DNA from: Agromyces ramosus
GTDB lineage: Bacteria; Actinomycetota; Actinomycetes; Actinomycetales; Microbacteriaceae
Direction: 5' to 3'
Assembly: GCF_004216665.1 (NCBI RefSeq)
Contig: NZ_SGWY01000003.1
Span: forward strand, 833,068 to 897,067
DNA length: 64,000 nucleotides
Position numbers and translations under genes: made by a program. Of the stretch, positions 23,732 to 32,514 are shown in pieces. Each line of letters begins with the position of its first letter. Position 1 is the stretch's first letter. The notes beneath the pieces were generated by a model, which had not been told where the DNA came from, searched no databases, and was given only the letters and a program-made list of their open reading frames with translations.

Positions 23732-24939
23732 CGGCTCAGCGGCTCGGTGCGGTCCGACGGCGCGCCGTCTGATCCGGCCGCGCGATCGATGGACCGAGGG
23801 CGCGGTCGCGCGTAGTCGAGGATCCAGACCGCGGCTGCGCCCAGCGGCAGCAGCGCGTACTCGGCGGAGCGCCCCGTGACGACGACGACCGCCGTGACGC
23901 CGACGGCCGCAAGAACGACCGCGACCGTCATGACGCGATACCACGGCGGTCTGCCCGCGGTCACGCGAGCCCACCACTGGAACACCCGGAACGGACCGGG
24001 CAGGGGAATCCGCGACTCCAGCCAGATGCTCTCCGCCCTCGTGGCCGGTCCCGCGACCTCGGCACCCGGCAGCTCGAGCGGGTCGAGACTGCCCTCGGCC
24101 ACGAGCGCCACTTCGGCGGGAATGCCGCAGTAGTCCGCCATACGCGCGAACGTGTCGGGCGAACTCGAGGGCTTCCGCAGCTCGATGCGGAACTCCTGCG
24201 CGCGGTGCTCGCGAACGCGTGCCGCTCTCGCCATGATCCTGAACGACGGGTCGAGCTCGAACTGGCTCTCGACGATCTGGCGCATCGTGAGGCCGTCATG
24301 GTCGACCTGCCACCCGTCGGACGGGTCGACGACCACGAAGTGCTGGTCCCACCATCGGAGGTCCGACCGGAACCGCCCGCCGGCGGCGAAGGCACGACGC
24401 GACCGGCTGGCCCACATCAGCACGGATCGGCCCCGTCGCCAGTACCCGGAGATGACGAGCGCCTGAGGGTCGTGCGGGACGTACAGCACTCCCCTGCCGA
24501 GTGGGACCCAGGTCACGGGGCCGCCGAGGGCGTGCGCGACGAGCTCCGGCGCTCCGAACTGCTGCGACTCGGTGTACCACGCGAACGAGCGGATGCCCCA
24601 GCCATGCGACGGCGGACCCGTTTCGTCATCGGCCGGGGCGTCTGGTTCGCCGACCCACGCCGCGCGCCCGAATCGCTCGCGCAGACGCATTCGGAAGCCT
24701 TCGAGCTCACCCCTCCCGAAACCCACGGCGGCCTCATCGGGGAACCATTGGGCGGGAACGCCCGACTCGTCGGCGAACAGCACGCCGTACACCTCGGCCG
24801 AGGAATCACCCGCGAGCACGTTGACGGCGCCCACGACGCCCTCGGCTTCGAGGAAGGCGACGAGCTCGTGGCTCGGGTCGTGCCCGTCGTGGACGGGTAC
24901 GCCGAATTCGGTCATTCCGAGCGTCTCGAGGCGCTCCAT
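23725..24939 (-). CDS. Unknown membrane-anchored protein
   Basis: A 404-residue protein I do not recognise. Residues 1-330 are soluble and rich in W and charged residues (SFAWYTESQQFGAPELV, GRGVLYVPHDPQALVISGYW, RWWDQHFVVVDPSDGWQVD). Two hydrophobic spans follow at about 340-385 (VMTVAVVLAAVGVTAVVVVTG and LLPLGAAAVWIL). The tail is basic and cytoplasmic. I use the ATG at 24939, which has AAGGAG upstream. The last part mentions residues like RIELRKPSS before the membrane region. No enzyme motif is apparent; it is probably a conserved hypothetical protein of related actinobacteria. Confidence 0.75.
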   Translation of the reverse strand: MERLETLGMTEFGVPVHDGHDPSHELVAFLEAEGVVGAVNVLAGDSSAEVYGVLFADESGVPAQWFPDEAAVGFGRGELEGFRMRLRERFGRAAWVGEPDAPADDETGPPSHGWGIRSFAWYTESQQFGAPELVAHALGGPVTWVPLGRGVLYVPHDPQALVISGYWRRGRSVLMWASRSRRAFAAGGRFRSDLRWWDQHFVVVDPSDGWQVDHDGLTMRQIVESQFELDPSFRIMARAARVREHRAQEFRIELRKPSSSPDTFARMADYCGIPAEVALVAEGSLDPLELPGAEVAGPATRAESIWLESRIPLPGPFRVFQWWARVTAGRPPWYRVMTVAVVLAAVGVTAVVVVTGRSAEYALLPLGAAAVWILDYARPRPRSIDRAAGSDGAPSDRTEPLSRQ

Positions 24940-25101
24940 CGCGGCTCCTTCGGGTCGGCCGTGTGTCGGCCAGTGCCGCGCTCCTCGATCGTAGGGCCGA
25001 GGCCGCGCCCGGGGCATCCGAGCCGATAACGGTTCGGAGAAGATCAGCCGTTCCCGACCGACCGGCCCCAGGTGCGTCTCGCGGTCGCTGCGCGCGCCGC
25101 G

Positions 25102-27171
25102 TCACGCCTTGACGGGGTTCGGCACCCGCGCGTACCTGTCGGGCGCGATCGTGAGCTCCGCCCGCCCGCCGGTCATCGACCGCAGGTCGAGCACGTACTG
25201 GCCGAGCTCCGCCTCAGGCACGTTCGCCACCACGCGGGCGCGCCCGTCCTCGGTCGTCTCCGTGGCGTGCACCCGCCCACGACGGCCGGACAGGTCGGTC
25301 AGCACGGTGCCCTGCAGGTCGGCCGGGACCGTGACGGTGACGATCGAGAGGGGCTCGAGCATCACGGTGCCCGCTTCGGCCAGCGCCGCCTTGACCCCGA
25401 TCGACGCCGCCGTGCGGAAGGCCATTTCCGAGGAGTCGACCGAGTGCGACTTGCCGTCGTAGAGCTCCACCTTCACGTCGACCACCGGATGCCCCTGCGG
25501 ACCGCCTGCCGCGAGCGCGTCACGCGCGCCCTTCTCCACGGCCGGGATGTACGTGCGCGGCACGGAGCCGCCCACCACGGAGTCGACGAATTCGAAGCCG
25601 CCGCCCGGCGGCAGCGGCGACACCCGCAGCTGCACGACCGCGAACTGGCCGTGGCCGCCCGACTGCTTCTTGAGCTTGCCCTCCACCTGCGCGTTGCCCG
25701 CGATGGTCTCCCGGTAGGCGACGGGTGCGGGAGACGTCGTCACGTGCACGCCGAACACGCGCGCGAGGCGCTCGACCGCGACCGCGACGTGGGTGTCGCC
25801 GAGGCCGCGCAGCACGGTGTGGCCGCCCGTTCGGTCGATCATGAGCGTCGGGTCCTCCGCGACCAGCCGGGCGAGCGAGGACATCAGCTTCTCGTCGTCG
25901 GACTGCGTGGCCGGGGCGAGGCTCACGGCGAAGACCGGCTCCCGCCGCGGCTGCGGGGTGGGGCGCGCCGTGCCGTTCGTGCGGGTCCACAGCAGGGATC
26001 CCGACGGCGATCCCGTCAGCTTGGCGACGGCGCCGACCTCCCCCGCGCGCAGCGCGTCGACGGGAAGGTGCTCCGAGCCCCGCAACCGGAACAGCCCGTG
26101 AATGCGCTCGTCGGCGCCGGTCGTCGCGTTGTGCAGACGGTCGCTCGGACGCACCACGCCGGAGAGGACCTTGAACATCGAGATCTGGCCGACGAACGGG
26201 TCGGCCACGGTGCGGAACACCTGCAGCAGCGTCTCTCCGTCGGCACTCGGCGCGACTCGGTGCTCCGTGCCGCCCTCGCCGTCGGCCGCCCCGCCGACCA
26301 CGATGCGGCTGTCGTGCTCGAGGGACGACGGCGCCAGGCTGCAGAGCAGGTCGGCCACGCGGTCGACGCCGGTGCCGGTCGCAGCGGAGCAGACGACCAC
26401 GGGCACCGCCTCGCCGGTCGCCACCTCCCGGGCGAACGAGCGCTCGAGCTCGGGAGCCGACGGCTCGTTCCCGTCGAGGTACGCCTCGAGCTGGTCGTCG
26501 TCGTGCGACACGATCTCCTCGGTCACCTCGACGTGCAGCCGGTGCTCCTCGGCCTCGGCGTCGGCCGGCATCGGACCGTCATGGTGGCGGCCCTCGTCGT
26601 CGTACTCGAGGGCCTGCTCGCTGAGCACGTCCGCGATCCCGTGGAATGCCTGCTCCTCGCCGAGCGGCAGCTCCAGCGCCCAGAGCCCCTCGCCGAAGGC
26701 CGCCTGCAGCTCGCCCAGCACCCGCCGGAAGTCCGCGCGCGCCTTGTCCTCCTGCGTGACGACGACGATCCGCGGCACGCCTGCCGCCTCCGCGGCCGCC
26801 CAGACGAACCTCGTGCCCGCCGTGACCCCGTCGACGGCGCTCACGGCGACCAGGGCCACGTCCGCCACCGCGAGCGCGGTGTCGACGCCGCCCACGAAGT
26901 CGGGATGTCCCGGTGTGTCGACGAGCGTGATGGTGTGCTCGACGCCGTCGGGATCCGACCATCGGAGCAGGGCGAGCGAGAGCCCGAGGGTCATGCCTCT
27001 CGCAATCTCCTCGGGCTCGTGGTCGCAGACCGTGTTGCCCTGTTCGACGGTGCCCGCCCTCGAGATCTCGCCTGCCCGAAGCAGCAGGGCCTCCGCCAGG
27101 GTCGTCTTGCCCGAACCCGCCCCGCCGATCAGGGCGACCGTCCGGTGTGTCGGAGTCGCTGCCGAGTTCAT
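25102..27171 (-). CDS. Elongation factor G-like protein EF-G2
   Basis: Translation-factor GTPase paralogue of 689 residues, the actinobacterial EF-G2 group (FusA2-like), distinct from the main EF-G. The P loop is GGAGSGKTT at about 17-25. G3 is DTPGHPDF. Domains II, III (with SGGHGQFAVVQL), IV and V follow in order. The G4 motif, normally NKxD, reads TQED (VVTQEDKARADF), so guanine recognition may differ. The ATG at 27171 has a GGAGG five to six bases upstream. The frame stays open further 5' without coding character. Its role (ribosome rescue, recycling or stress) is unproven. Confidence 0.9.
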   Translation of the reverse strand: MNSAATPTHRTVALIGGAGSGKTTLAEALLLRAGEISRAGTVEQGNTVCDHEPEEIARGMTLGLSLALLRWSDPDGVEHTITLVDTPGHPDFVGGVDTALAVADVALVAVSAVDGVTAGTRFVWAAAEAAGVPRIVVVTQEDKARADFRRVLGELQAAFGEGLWALELPLGEEQAFHGIADVLSEQALEYDDEGRHHDGPMPADAEAEEHRLHVEVTEEIVSHDDDQLEAYLDGNEPSAPELERSFAREVATGEAVPVVVCSAATGTGVDRVADLLCSLAPSSLEHDSRIVVGGAADGEGGTEHRVAPSADGETLLQVFRTVADPFVGQISMFKVLSGVVRPSDRLHNATTGADERIHGLFRLRGSEHLPVDALRAGEVGAVAKLTGSPSGSLLWTRTNGTARPTPQPRREPVFAVSLAPATQSDDEKLMSSLARLVAEDPTLMIDRTGGHTVLRGLGDTHVAVAVERLARVFGVHVTTSPAPVAYRETIAGNAQVEGKLKKQSGGHGQFAVVQLRVSPLPPGGGFEFVDSVVGGSVPRTYIPAVEKGARDALAAGGPQGHPVVDVKVELYDGKSHSVDSSEMAFRTAASIGVKAALAEAGTVMLEPLSIVTVTVPADLQGTVLTDLSGRRGRVHATETTEDGRARVVANVPEAELGQYVLDLRSMTGGRAELTIAPDRYARVPNPVKA

Positions 27172-27372
27172 GAAACCTCCCGCGCCGCTGCGGACCTGTC
27201 CGTCCATCGTGTACCCGTCGGGCCGGGAATGCCAGAGGCACGGCGATCGAGCTTGGGGTCTCCTCGTCCCCGCGCATCGGCTGCGACGTGACCATGTCCG
27301 ATCGCGGGGCGCCGGTTCGACTCGTCCTCCACAAGCATCGTCAGGAGGGTCCCTTCCACAGGTAAAACACCT

Positions 27373-27397
27373 GATCACGACGATTTCACGCGTGATC
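27373..27397. promoter_or_regulatory. Inverted repeat GATCACG-N11-CGTGATC upstream of DUF222-HNH gene
   Basis: A perfect 7-bp inverted repeat begins 57 bases before the ATG at 27430. It is preceded by another small one (CAGGT-N5-ACCTG, 27359-27373). The region is locally AT-rich and holds the promoters of EF-G2 and the HNH gene. Which gene they serve is unclear. Confidence 0.35.
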
Positions 27398-27429
27398 CGG
27401 ATGTCGGTGGGTGGGTGCAGGATCGAGCC

Positions 27430-28818
27430 ATGGACGATTCGCTGCACTCTTTCCGACGACACGTCGAGGAGCTGCACGCGGCGTGGGCCGGCGGCGTGCC
27501 CGCGTCGTCGCACGTCGGCGGCGACGCGCACGCCGAGGTCGAGCAGATGAGCGACGACGCGCTCGTACGCGTCGGCGACCTGCTCGCACGGGTGCGGCGC
27601 GACGCCGAGGCGATGCTGGCACTCGTGGCCGCCGAGATGTCACGGCGGTCGGGGCCCGAGTTCGGTGAGACGGGCCTCGCGAAGGCACATGGGTTCCACA
27701 ACGCCGCGCGACTCATCGCCGCTTCCACCGGCGGTTCTCGGCACGATGCCGGGCGACTCATCGCGGTGGGTCGGGCTACCGCGAGTCGCCGGGCATTCGG
27801 TGGCGAGCGGCTTCCCGCCCGGCATCCGCACGTCGCCGCAGCCATTCGAGCGGCCGAGATCTCGCTCGAGGCGGCCTCCGCGATCACGGCGATGCTCGAC
27901 CGCGTGTCCGTGAGGGCCGATCCGGCTCGAGCCGACGATGTGGAGTCGGCGCTCGTGGCACTCGCGTCGCAGGTGCCGCTCGACCTCCTCATGCGGGGTG
28001 TGCGCGAAGCCGAGGCGCGACTCGACGAAGACGGCGTCGAACCACGCGAGCAGCAACTGCGACACGAGCGCACGCTCACGATGCGCGAGGACATCCACGG
28101 GATGCTCCATCTGCACGCACGGCTCGACCCCGAGAACGCGGCGCCCGTGAAGGCCGCGATCGAGGCGCTCGTGAGCGACGTCCTGCGACGACGCATGCCG
28201 AGGTCCTCCGATGAGGGCCCCATCGTCGACGACCTGCGCACCATTCCCCAGCTCCAGGCCGACGCGCTCGCGCAGGTCGCTCGGCACTTGCTGGGCTGCG
28301 AGCAGACGCTCACGCCGCTCGCGAAGACCACCGTCGTCGTGCGCCTCGACCTCGACACCCTCGTCAGCGGCATCGGGCACGCGCGCGTCGACGGCATCGA
28401 CCAGCCGATCTCCGCCGCGACCGCGCGCCGCATGGCCGCCGACGCCGAGGTGATCCCCGCGGTCCTCGGTGGGCAGAGCCTCCCGCTCGACCTCGGGCGG
28501 GCCGCTCGCCTGTTCAGCAGGGCGCAGCGCATCGCCCTCGGCGAGCGCGACGGCGGCTGCGCGTCGTGCGGACAGAACATCGCCTACGTCGAGGCGCACC
28601 ACATCGACTGGTGGGAGCGCGACGCCGGCCCGACCGACCTCGCGAACGGCGTGCTGCTCTGCAGCTTCTGCCACCACGCGGCGCACCGGGAGGGATGGGG
28701 AATCCGAGCGACGGCGGGTTCGGTGTGGTTCATCCCGCCGCCGCATATCGATCCCCGCCAGACGCCCCGACTCGGCGGACGCGCCCGATTCGAATCGGCG
28801 GAGGCCCTGAGTGCATAG
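27430..28818 (+). CDS. DUF222 domain protein with C-terminal HNH endonuclease domain
   Basis: A 462-residue protein of the abundant actinobacterial DUF222/13E12-repeat family. Residues 1 to about 320 are the helical DUF222 part. The C-terminal HNH zinc-finger nuclease reads CASCGQNIAYVEAHHIDWW, then LCSFCHHAAH, with both CxxC pairs and the catalytic His. The biological role of the family is unknown; mobility or DNA repair are guesses. I use the ATG at 27430 over an in-frame GTG at 27415. No methyltransferase or other restriction partner lies near, so it is not a restriction system. Confidence 0.88.
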   Translation: MDDSLHSFRRHVEELHAAWAGGVPASSHVGGDAHAEVEQMSDDALVRVGDLLARVRRDAEAMLALVAAEMSRRSGPEFGETGLAKAHGFHNAARLIAASTGGSRHDAGRLIAVGRATASRRAFGGERLPARHPHVAAAIRAAEISLEAASAITAMLDRVSVRADPARADDVESALVALASQVPLDLLMRGVREAEARLDEDGVEPREQQLRHERTLTMREDIHGMLHLHARLDPENAAPVKAAIEALVSDVLRRRMPRSSDEGPIVDDLRTIPQLQADALAQVARHLLGCEQTLTPLAKTTVVVRLDLDTLVSGIGHARVDGIDQPISAATARRMAADAEVIPAVLGGQSLPLDLGRAARLFSRAQRIALGERDGGCASCGQNIAYVEAHHIDWWERDAGPTDLANGVLLCSFCHHAAHREGWGIRATAGSVWFIPPPHIDPRQTPRLGGRARFESAEALSA

Positions 28819-28940
28819 CGTGCGATGCGCCGAGGGCGGATACGACAGGCTGAGCCACCTGTATGCCGAGCCGCGGAGCCCGCCCGGCGCGGCAAGTACG
28901 GAGCGACGACGGGCGATGCGACGCGCGCCCAGCACGACCC

Positions 28941-28946
28941 TAGGCT
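28941..28946 (+). promoter_or_regulatory. -10 box of cofD, leaderless type
   Basis: TAGGCT is followed by 6 bases and the ATG at 28953, without a Shine-Dalgarno sequence. Confidence 0.5.
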
Positions 28947-28952
28947 TGCAGG

Positions 28953-29975
28953 ATGCGGATCACGGTGCTCGCTGGCGGGGTGGGTGGGGCGCGCTTCGTG
29001 CGCGGCGTTCGAGAGGAGTGCGCCCGACGCTGGCCCGATGGGAGTGGCGGCACCGACGCATCCGTGACGGTGGTGGTGAACACCGGCGACGACCTGTGGC
29101 TCGCCGGCGTACGGCTGATGCCCGACTTCGACTCGCTGCTCTACTCGCTCGCGGGGGTGAACGACACCGAGCGCGGCTGGGGTCGCGCCGGCGAGACCGA
29201 GCGGGTCGCCGCCGAGCTGCGCGAGTGGGGTGTCGGCTGGCCGTGGTTCACGCTCGGCGACCTCGACCTCGGCACGCATCTCGCGCGCACCGCCTGGCTG
29301 CGCGAGGGCGCGACGCCCTCGGAGGTCGCGAGGCGCCTCCAGTTGCGCTGGCCGCTCGGCGTGCGACTCATCCCGGCGACCGACACCGAGGTCGACACGC
29401 ACGTGCTCGTCGCCGACGCCGACCAGCTCGACGGCGAGCGCGAACTGCATTTCCAGGAGTGGTGGACCCGCTACCGCGCCGCGCTGCCCGCCATCGCATT
29501 CCGCCAGCGGAATATCGAGGATGCGCGGCCGGCGCCGGGCGTGGTGGAGGCGATCCTCGGCTCCGACCTCGTGCTCGTGGCCCCGTCGAATCCGGTCGTC
29601 TCGATCGGCACGATCGTGTCGGTGCCCGGCATCCGCGAAGCGATCCTCGAGACTCGTGCGCCGGTCGTCGGGGTCTCGCCGATCATCGGCGGCAAGGTGG
29701 TGCGTGGCATGGCCGACGCGTGCCTGCCGGCGATCGGCGTCGACACGAGCGCCGAGGCAGTCGGACGCCACTACGGCGCGAGGTCCGCCGGCGGCATCCT
29801 CGACGGCTGGCTCGTCGACGAGGCGGATGCCGCCGCGGTCGCATCGCTCGAGGAGGCCGGCCTCGTCGCGGCATCCGTGCCCCTCTGGATGCGCGACCTC
29901 GACACGTCCGCGGCGCTCGCGGGTGCGTCGATCGAGCTCGGCGATCGGATCCAGGAGCACCGCGAGCTCCGCTGA
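28953..29975 (+). CDS. cofD: 2-phospho-L-lactate transferase (FbiA/CofD)
   Basis: Joins the phospholactyl (or phosphoenolpyruvyl) nucleotide moiety to the deazaflavin Fo, forming F420-0 or dehydro-F420-0. The 340-residue protein has the N-terminal LAGGVGGARFVRG loop, VVNTGDDLWLAGVRLMPDFDSLLYSLAG in pattern, GDLDLGTHLARTAWL, and the conserved APSNPVVSIGTIVSVPGI and PIIGGKVVRGMADA segments. The start is fixed by a leaderless-type promoter. cofC and cofE are not adjacent, as in many actinobacteria, but lie 13-15 kb away. An F420-0 importer lies 2 kb downstream. Confidence 0.95.
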   Translation: MRITVLAGGVGGARFVRGVREECARRWPDGSGGTDASVTVVVNTGDDLWLAGVRLMPDFDSLLYSLAGVNDTERGWGRAGETERVAAELREWGVGWPWFTLGDLDLGTHLARTAWLREGATPSEVARRLQLRWPLGVRLIPATDTEVDTHVLVADADQLDGERELHFQEWWTRYRAALPAIAFRQRNIEDARPAPGVVEAILGSDLVLVAPSNPVVSIGTIVSVPGIREAILETRAPVVGVSPIIGGKVVRGMADACLPAIGVDTSAEAVGRHYGARSAGGILDGWLVDEADAAAVASLEEAGLVAASVPLWMRDLDTSAALAGASIELGDRIQEHRELR

Positions 29976-30020
29976 TCGCGGACCCGGGCCCCGGGGCCGC
30001 ACCGGGCCGATCAGGCCGAC

Positions 30021-30070
30021 CAGGTCGGCGCAGGTCGGCGCAGGTCGCCTCAGGTCGGCGCAGGTCGACC
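30021..30070. repeat. Tandem repeat, five copies of a 10-bp unit
   Basis: Five head-to-tail copies of caggtcggcg (third and fifth degenerate: caggtcgcct, caggtcgacc) sit between cofD and the epimerase gene. They are followed by two near-copies of gacgcacccgtc at 30077-30100. A period of about one helical turn places every copy on the same DNA face, as multiple protein-binding half-sites would be. Slippage is the simpler alternative. Confidence 0.85.
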
Positions 30071-30166
30071 CCGGTTCGACGCACCCGTCGACGCATCCGT
30101 CAACCCGGTGATCGGCGCCGCGGGCCCACGTAGCCTGCATCAGGTCGGCGACGGAGGGAGATCCAC

Positions 30167-31192
30167 GTGCGCATCGTGATCATCGGAGCGACGGGCAACA
30201 TCGGCACGGCGGTGCTGCGGCGGCTGCACGACGCAGCGGCGCCGCACGAGCTCGTCGGAATCGCGAGGCGACGACCCGACGAACGCGCGGAACCCTACCG
30301 CGGCGTCGAATGGCACCTCGTGGACGTCTCCGTTCCCGGCGCGGTCCCCGAGCTCGCCTCCCTCCTCGACGGCGCCGACGCGGTGCTCCACCTCGCCTGG
30401 ATCCTGCAGCCGAACCACCGTGAACGCGAGCTGTGGGCGACCAACGTCGACGGCCTGCGGCGCACTCTCGGGGCGGCCGTGACCGCCCGCGTTCCGCACG
30501 TCGTGGTCGCCTCCTCGGTCGGCGCGTACAGCCGCGGCCCGAAGCACTCGAGGGTCGGCGAGGAGTGGCCGACGGGCGGCGTGCACACCTCCCACTACAG
30601 CCGCCACAAGGCGGTGGACGAACGCGTCCTCGACGCCTTCGAGGCCGCGAATCCCGACGTCGTGGTCACGCGCGTGCGACCCGGACTCGTCTTCCAGCGC
30701 GACGCGGCGAGCGAGATCGCACGGCTGTTCGTCGGCGCACTGCTGCCGGTGGGCTGGCTCGGACGAGTGCGAGTCCCGGTGCTTCCGGTGCCCGCGCAGG
30801 TGATCTCCCAGGCCGTGCACGCCGACGACCTCGCCGACGCGATCGTGCGCATCATCGAGCGCCGGGTGGGCGGTGCGTTCAACGTCGCCGGAGAACCGGT
30901 GCTCGACCCGGTCGCCCTCAGCGAGGTGGTCGGCGCCCGTCGCGTCGTGCCCGTGCGCCTGGCGGTGGTGCGGGCGCTCATGTGGCTGAGCTGGAAGCTG
31001 CGCCTGCAGAACTCCGACCCCGGCTGGCTCGACATCGCCGCGAACGTGCCGGTGATGTCGACCGATCGGGCGCGCTCGGAGCTCGACTGGGCGCCGCGTC
31101 GACGATCGACCGACGCGCTGCGCGAGGTGCTCGACGGCCTCGCCGACGGTGCCGGACTGGATGCCTCCCCTCCGCTCGCGCCGCGGGCCTGA
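30167..31192 (+). CDS. NAD-dependent epimerase/dehydratase family protein
   Basis: Extended short-chain dehydrogenase of 341 residues. The Rossmann loop is GATGNIG at 8-14, the Asp after beta3 is in VDVSVPG, and the active-site pattern YSRHK follows (Tyr and Lys). The substrate is probably a nucleotide sugar or lipid-linked sugar; it cannot be named from sequence. A TAGCCT box at 30131 and a GGAGGGAG Shine-Dalgarno sequence support the GTG start at 30167. The gene lies between cofD and the F420-0 transporter without an obvious F420 role. Confidence 0.85.
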   Translation: MRIVIIGATGNIGTAVLRRLHDAAAPHELVGIARRRPDERAEPYRGVEWHLVDVSVPGAVPELASLLDGADAVLHLAWILQPNHRERELWATNVDGLRRTLGAAVTARVPHVVVASSVGAYSRGPKHSRVGEEWPTGGVHTSHYSRHKAVDERVLDAFEAANPDVVVTRVRPGLVFQRDAASEIARLFVGALLPVGWLGRVRVPVLPVPAQVISQAVHADDLADAIVRIIERRVGGAFNVAGEPVLDPVALSEVVGARRVVPVRLAVVRALMWLSWKLRLQNSDPGWLDIAANVPVMSTDRARSELDWAPRRRSTDALREVLDGLADGAGLDASPPLAPRA

Positions 31193-31312
31193 CCGCGCTG
31201 GCGCCCGGCCGCGCACGGGAGCACGCAGACGGCGCAGGTCGACGGGAGCGGACGGCACGGCCGGCGCCAGCGCCGCCGCCAGCGCCGCCGACCCAGACGC
31301 CCGTCGCGGGTC

Positions 31313-31425
31313 TACGATGGAGACGACCGCCGGTCTGGATCTGACCGGTGCGCGTGTGGCCCGGGATTGGGCCGCGAGTCCCCGACCTCGTCGGAACGTC
31401 ACTTGCACACCGTCCCGGAGGCCCC
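31313..31425 (+). promoter_or_regulatory. -10 box and structured leader of the F420-0 transporter operon
   Basis: TACGAT at 31313-31318 is a good -10 box. From the predicted start to the ATG at 31426 three hairpins follow in series: CCGGT/ACCGG (31330-31348), GGCCC/GGGCC (31358-31373) and CCGAC/GTCGG (31382-31394). A GGAG ribosome site comes last (31417). A leader of about 100 bases is unusual here, where many genes look leaderless, so cis-regulation is possible. It does not match riboswitch classes I can recognise. Upstream, GCTGGCGCC/GGCGCCAGC (31197 and 31263) are the arms of a long-loop inverted repeat. Confidence 0.45.
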
Positions 31426-32514
31426 ATGCCCGCCCCCACCCCCGTCGTCCCGCCGTCCAGCCGCGCGCGAGGCCGCAATCGCGCTCCTCGCGCGCCTCGC
31501 GCTCCTCGCGCGACGACCATCGCCGCGCTCGGCGCCCTCCCGCTCGCCGCACTCCTGCTCGCCGCCTGCGCGAGCGGGTCGACCGCCTCGCCCGCGGCGG
31601 AGTCGGATGCCGCGAGCGACGGCGCTGCGGCATCCGCATACCCGCTCACCATCGACAACTGCGGCACCGACGCGACCTTCGAGGCGCCACCGCAGCGCGT
31701 GGTCACCATCAAGTCCTCGACGCTCGAGCTGCTCCTCGCACTCGGCCTCGAGGACCGCATCGTCGGCACCGCCTTCACCGACGGGCCGGTGCCCGACGAG
31801 TACGCCGATGCGGCATCCGGCCTCGAGTCGCTGTCGGACAAGGTGCCGTCGCAGGAGGCGACCCTCGCGTCCGAGCCCGACCTCGTGTTCGCCGGCTGGG
31901 AGTCGAACCTGACGGCCGAGGGCGCGGGTGATCGCGACACGCTCGCACGGCTCGGCGTCGCCACCTACGTCGCGCCCGCCGCCTGCAAGGGCGCGGGCTA
32001 CATGCCGAACCCGCTCACGTTCGACGAGGTGTTCCGCGAGTTCGAGGAGGCCGGCGTGATCTTCGATGTGCCGGATGCCGCGGCCGACCTCGTCGCGACC
32101 CAGCGTGCCGAGCTCGACGCGATCGAGCCGAGCGATGCCGGCCTCACCGCACTCTGGTACAGCTCGGGAGACGACACCCCCTATGTCGGCGCGGGCATCG
32201 GCGCGCCGCAGATGATCATGGACGCGGCAGGCCTCGACAACGTCGCGGCCGACGTCGAGGACACCTGGACGTCGATGGGCTGGGAGGCGATCGTCGCCGC
32301 GAACCCCGACGTGATCGTGCTCGTCGACGCCGCCTGGAACACCGCCGAGCAGAAGATCGCGCACCTCGAGTCGAACCCCGCGACCGCGGCGCTGCCCGCC
32401 GTGCAGCAGGAGCGATACCTCGTCATCGACTTCCCCGCGACCGAGGCGGGCGTGCGCAACGTCGGCGCGGTCGCGTCGCTCGTCGACCAGCTCGGGGAGC
32501 TCGGCCTGCGATGA
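31426..32514 (+). CDS. Proposed F420-0 ABC transporter, substrate-binding lipoprotein
   Basis: Helical-backbone (FecB/BtuF-like) binding protein, 362 residues. It has an unusually long Arg/Pro/Ala-rich n-region before the hydrophobic stretch and lipobox LLAAC near residue 47, so it is a lipoprotein. It matches the actinobacterial family proposed to bind F420-0, with VVTIKSSTLELLLALGLEDRI, TAFTDGPVPDEYAD, GAGYMPNPLTFDEVFREFE and DFPATEAGVRNVG. The ATG at 31426 has GGAG 5 bases upstream. It overlaps the permease start (ATGA). The ligand assignment is from family context near cofD, not from experiment. Confidence 0.82.
   Translation: MPAPTPVVPPSSRARGRNRAPRAPRAPRATTIAALGALPLAALLLAACASGSTASPAAESDAASDGAAASAYPLTIDNCGTDATFEAPPQRVVTIKSSTLELLLALGLEDRIVGTAFTDGPVPDEYADAASGLESLSDKVPSQEATLASEPDLVFAGWESNLTAEGAGDRDTLARLGVATYVAPAACKGAGYMPNPLTFDEVFREFEEAGVIFDVPDAAADLVATQRAELDAIEPSDAGLTALWYSSGDDTPYVGAGIGAPQMIMDAAGLDNVAADVEDTWTSMGWEAIVAANPDVIVLVDAAWNTAEQKIAHLESNPATAALPAVQQERYLVIDFPATEAGVRNVGAVASLVDQLGELGLR

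Noticed and set aside
27305..27335. GGTTCGACTC resembling a tRNA T-loop
   Set aside because: The flanking bases cannot form the T stem, and no acceptor or anticodon arm is found nearby.
25102..27531. EF-G2 with a 120-residue N-terminal extension
   Set aside because: The ATG at 27171 has GGAGG and begins right before the P-loop domain. The extension has no coding bias.
27430..28818. HNH protein considered as a restriction or defence nuclease
   Set aside because: It is a DUF222-type protein, many of which occur per actinobacterial genome. No methyltransferase, helicase or other defence partner is near.
31320..31425. Possible cobalamin riboswitch before a BtuF/BtuC/BtuD-like transporter
   Set aside because: No B12-box-like conserved core can be found, and the transporter fits the proposed F420-0 family better. 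Kept only as an unclassified structured leader.
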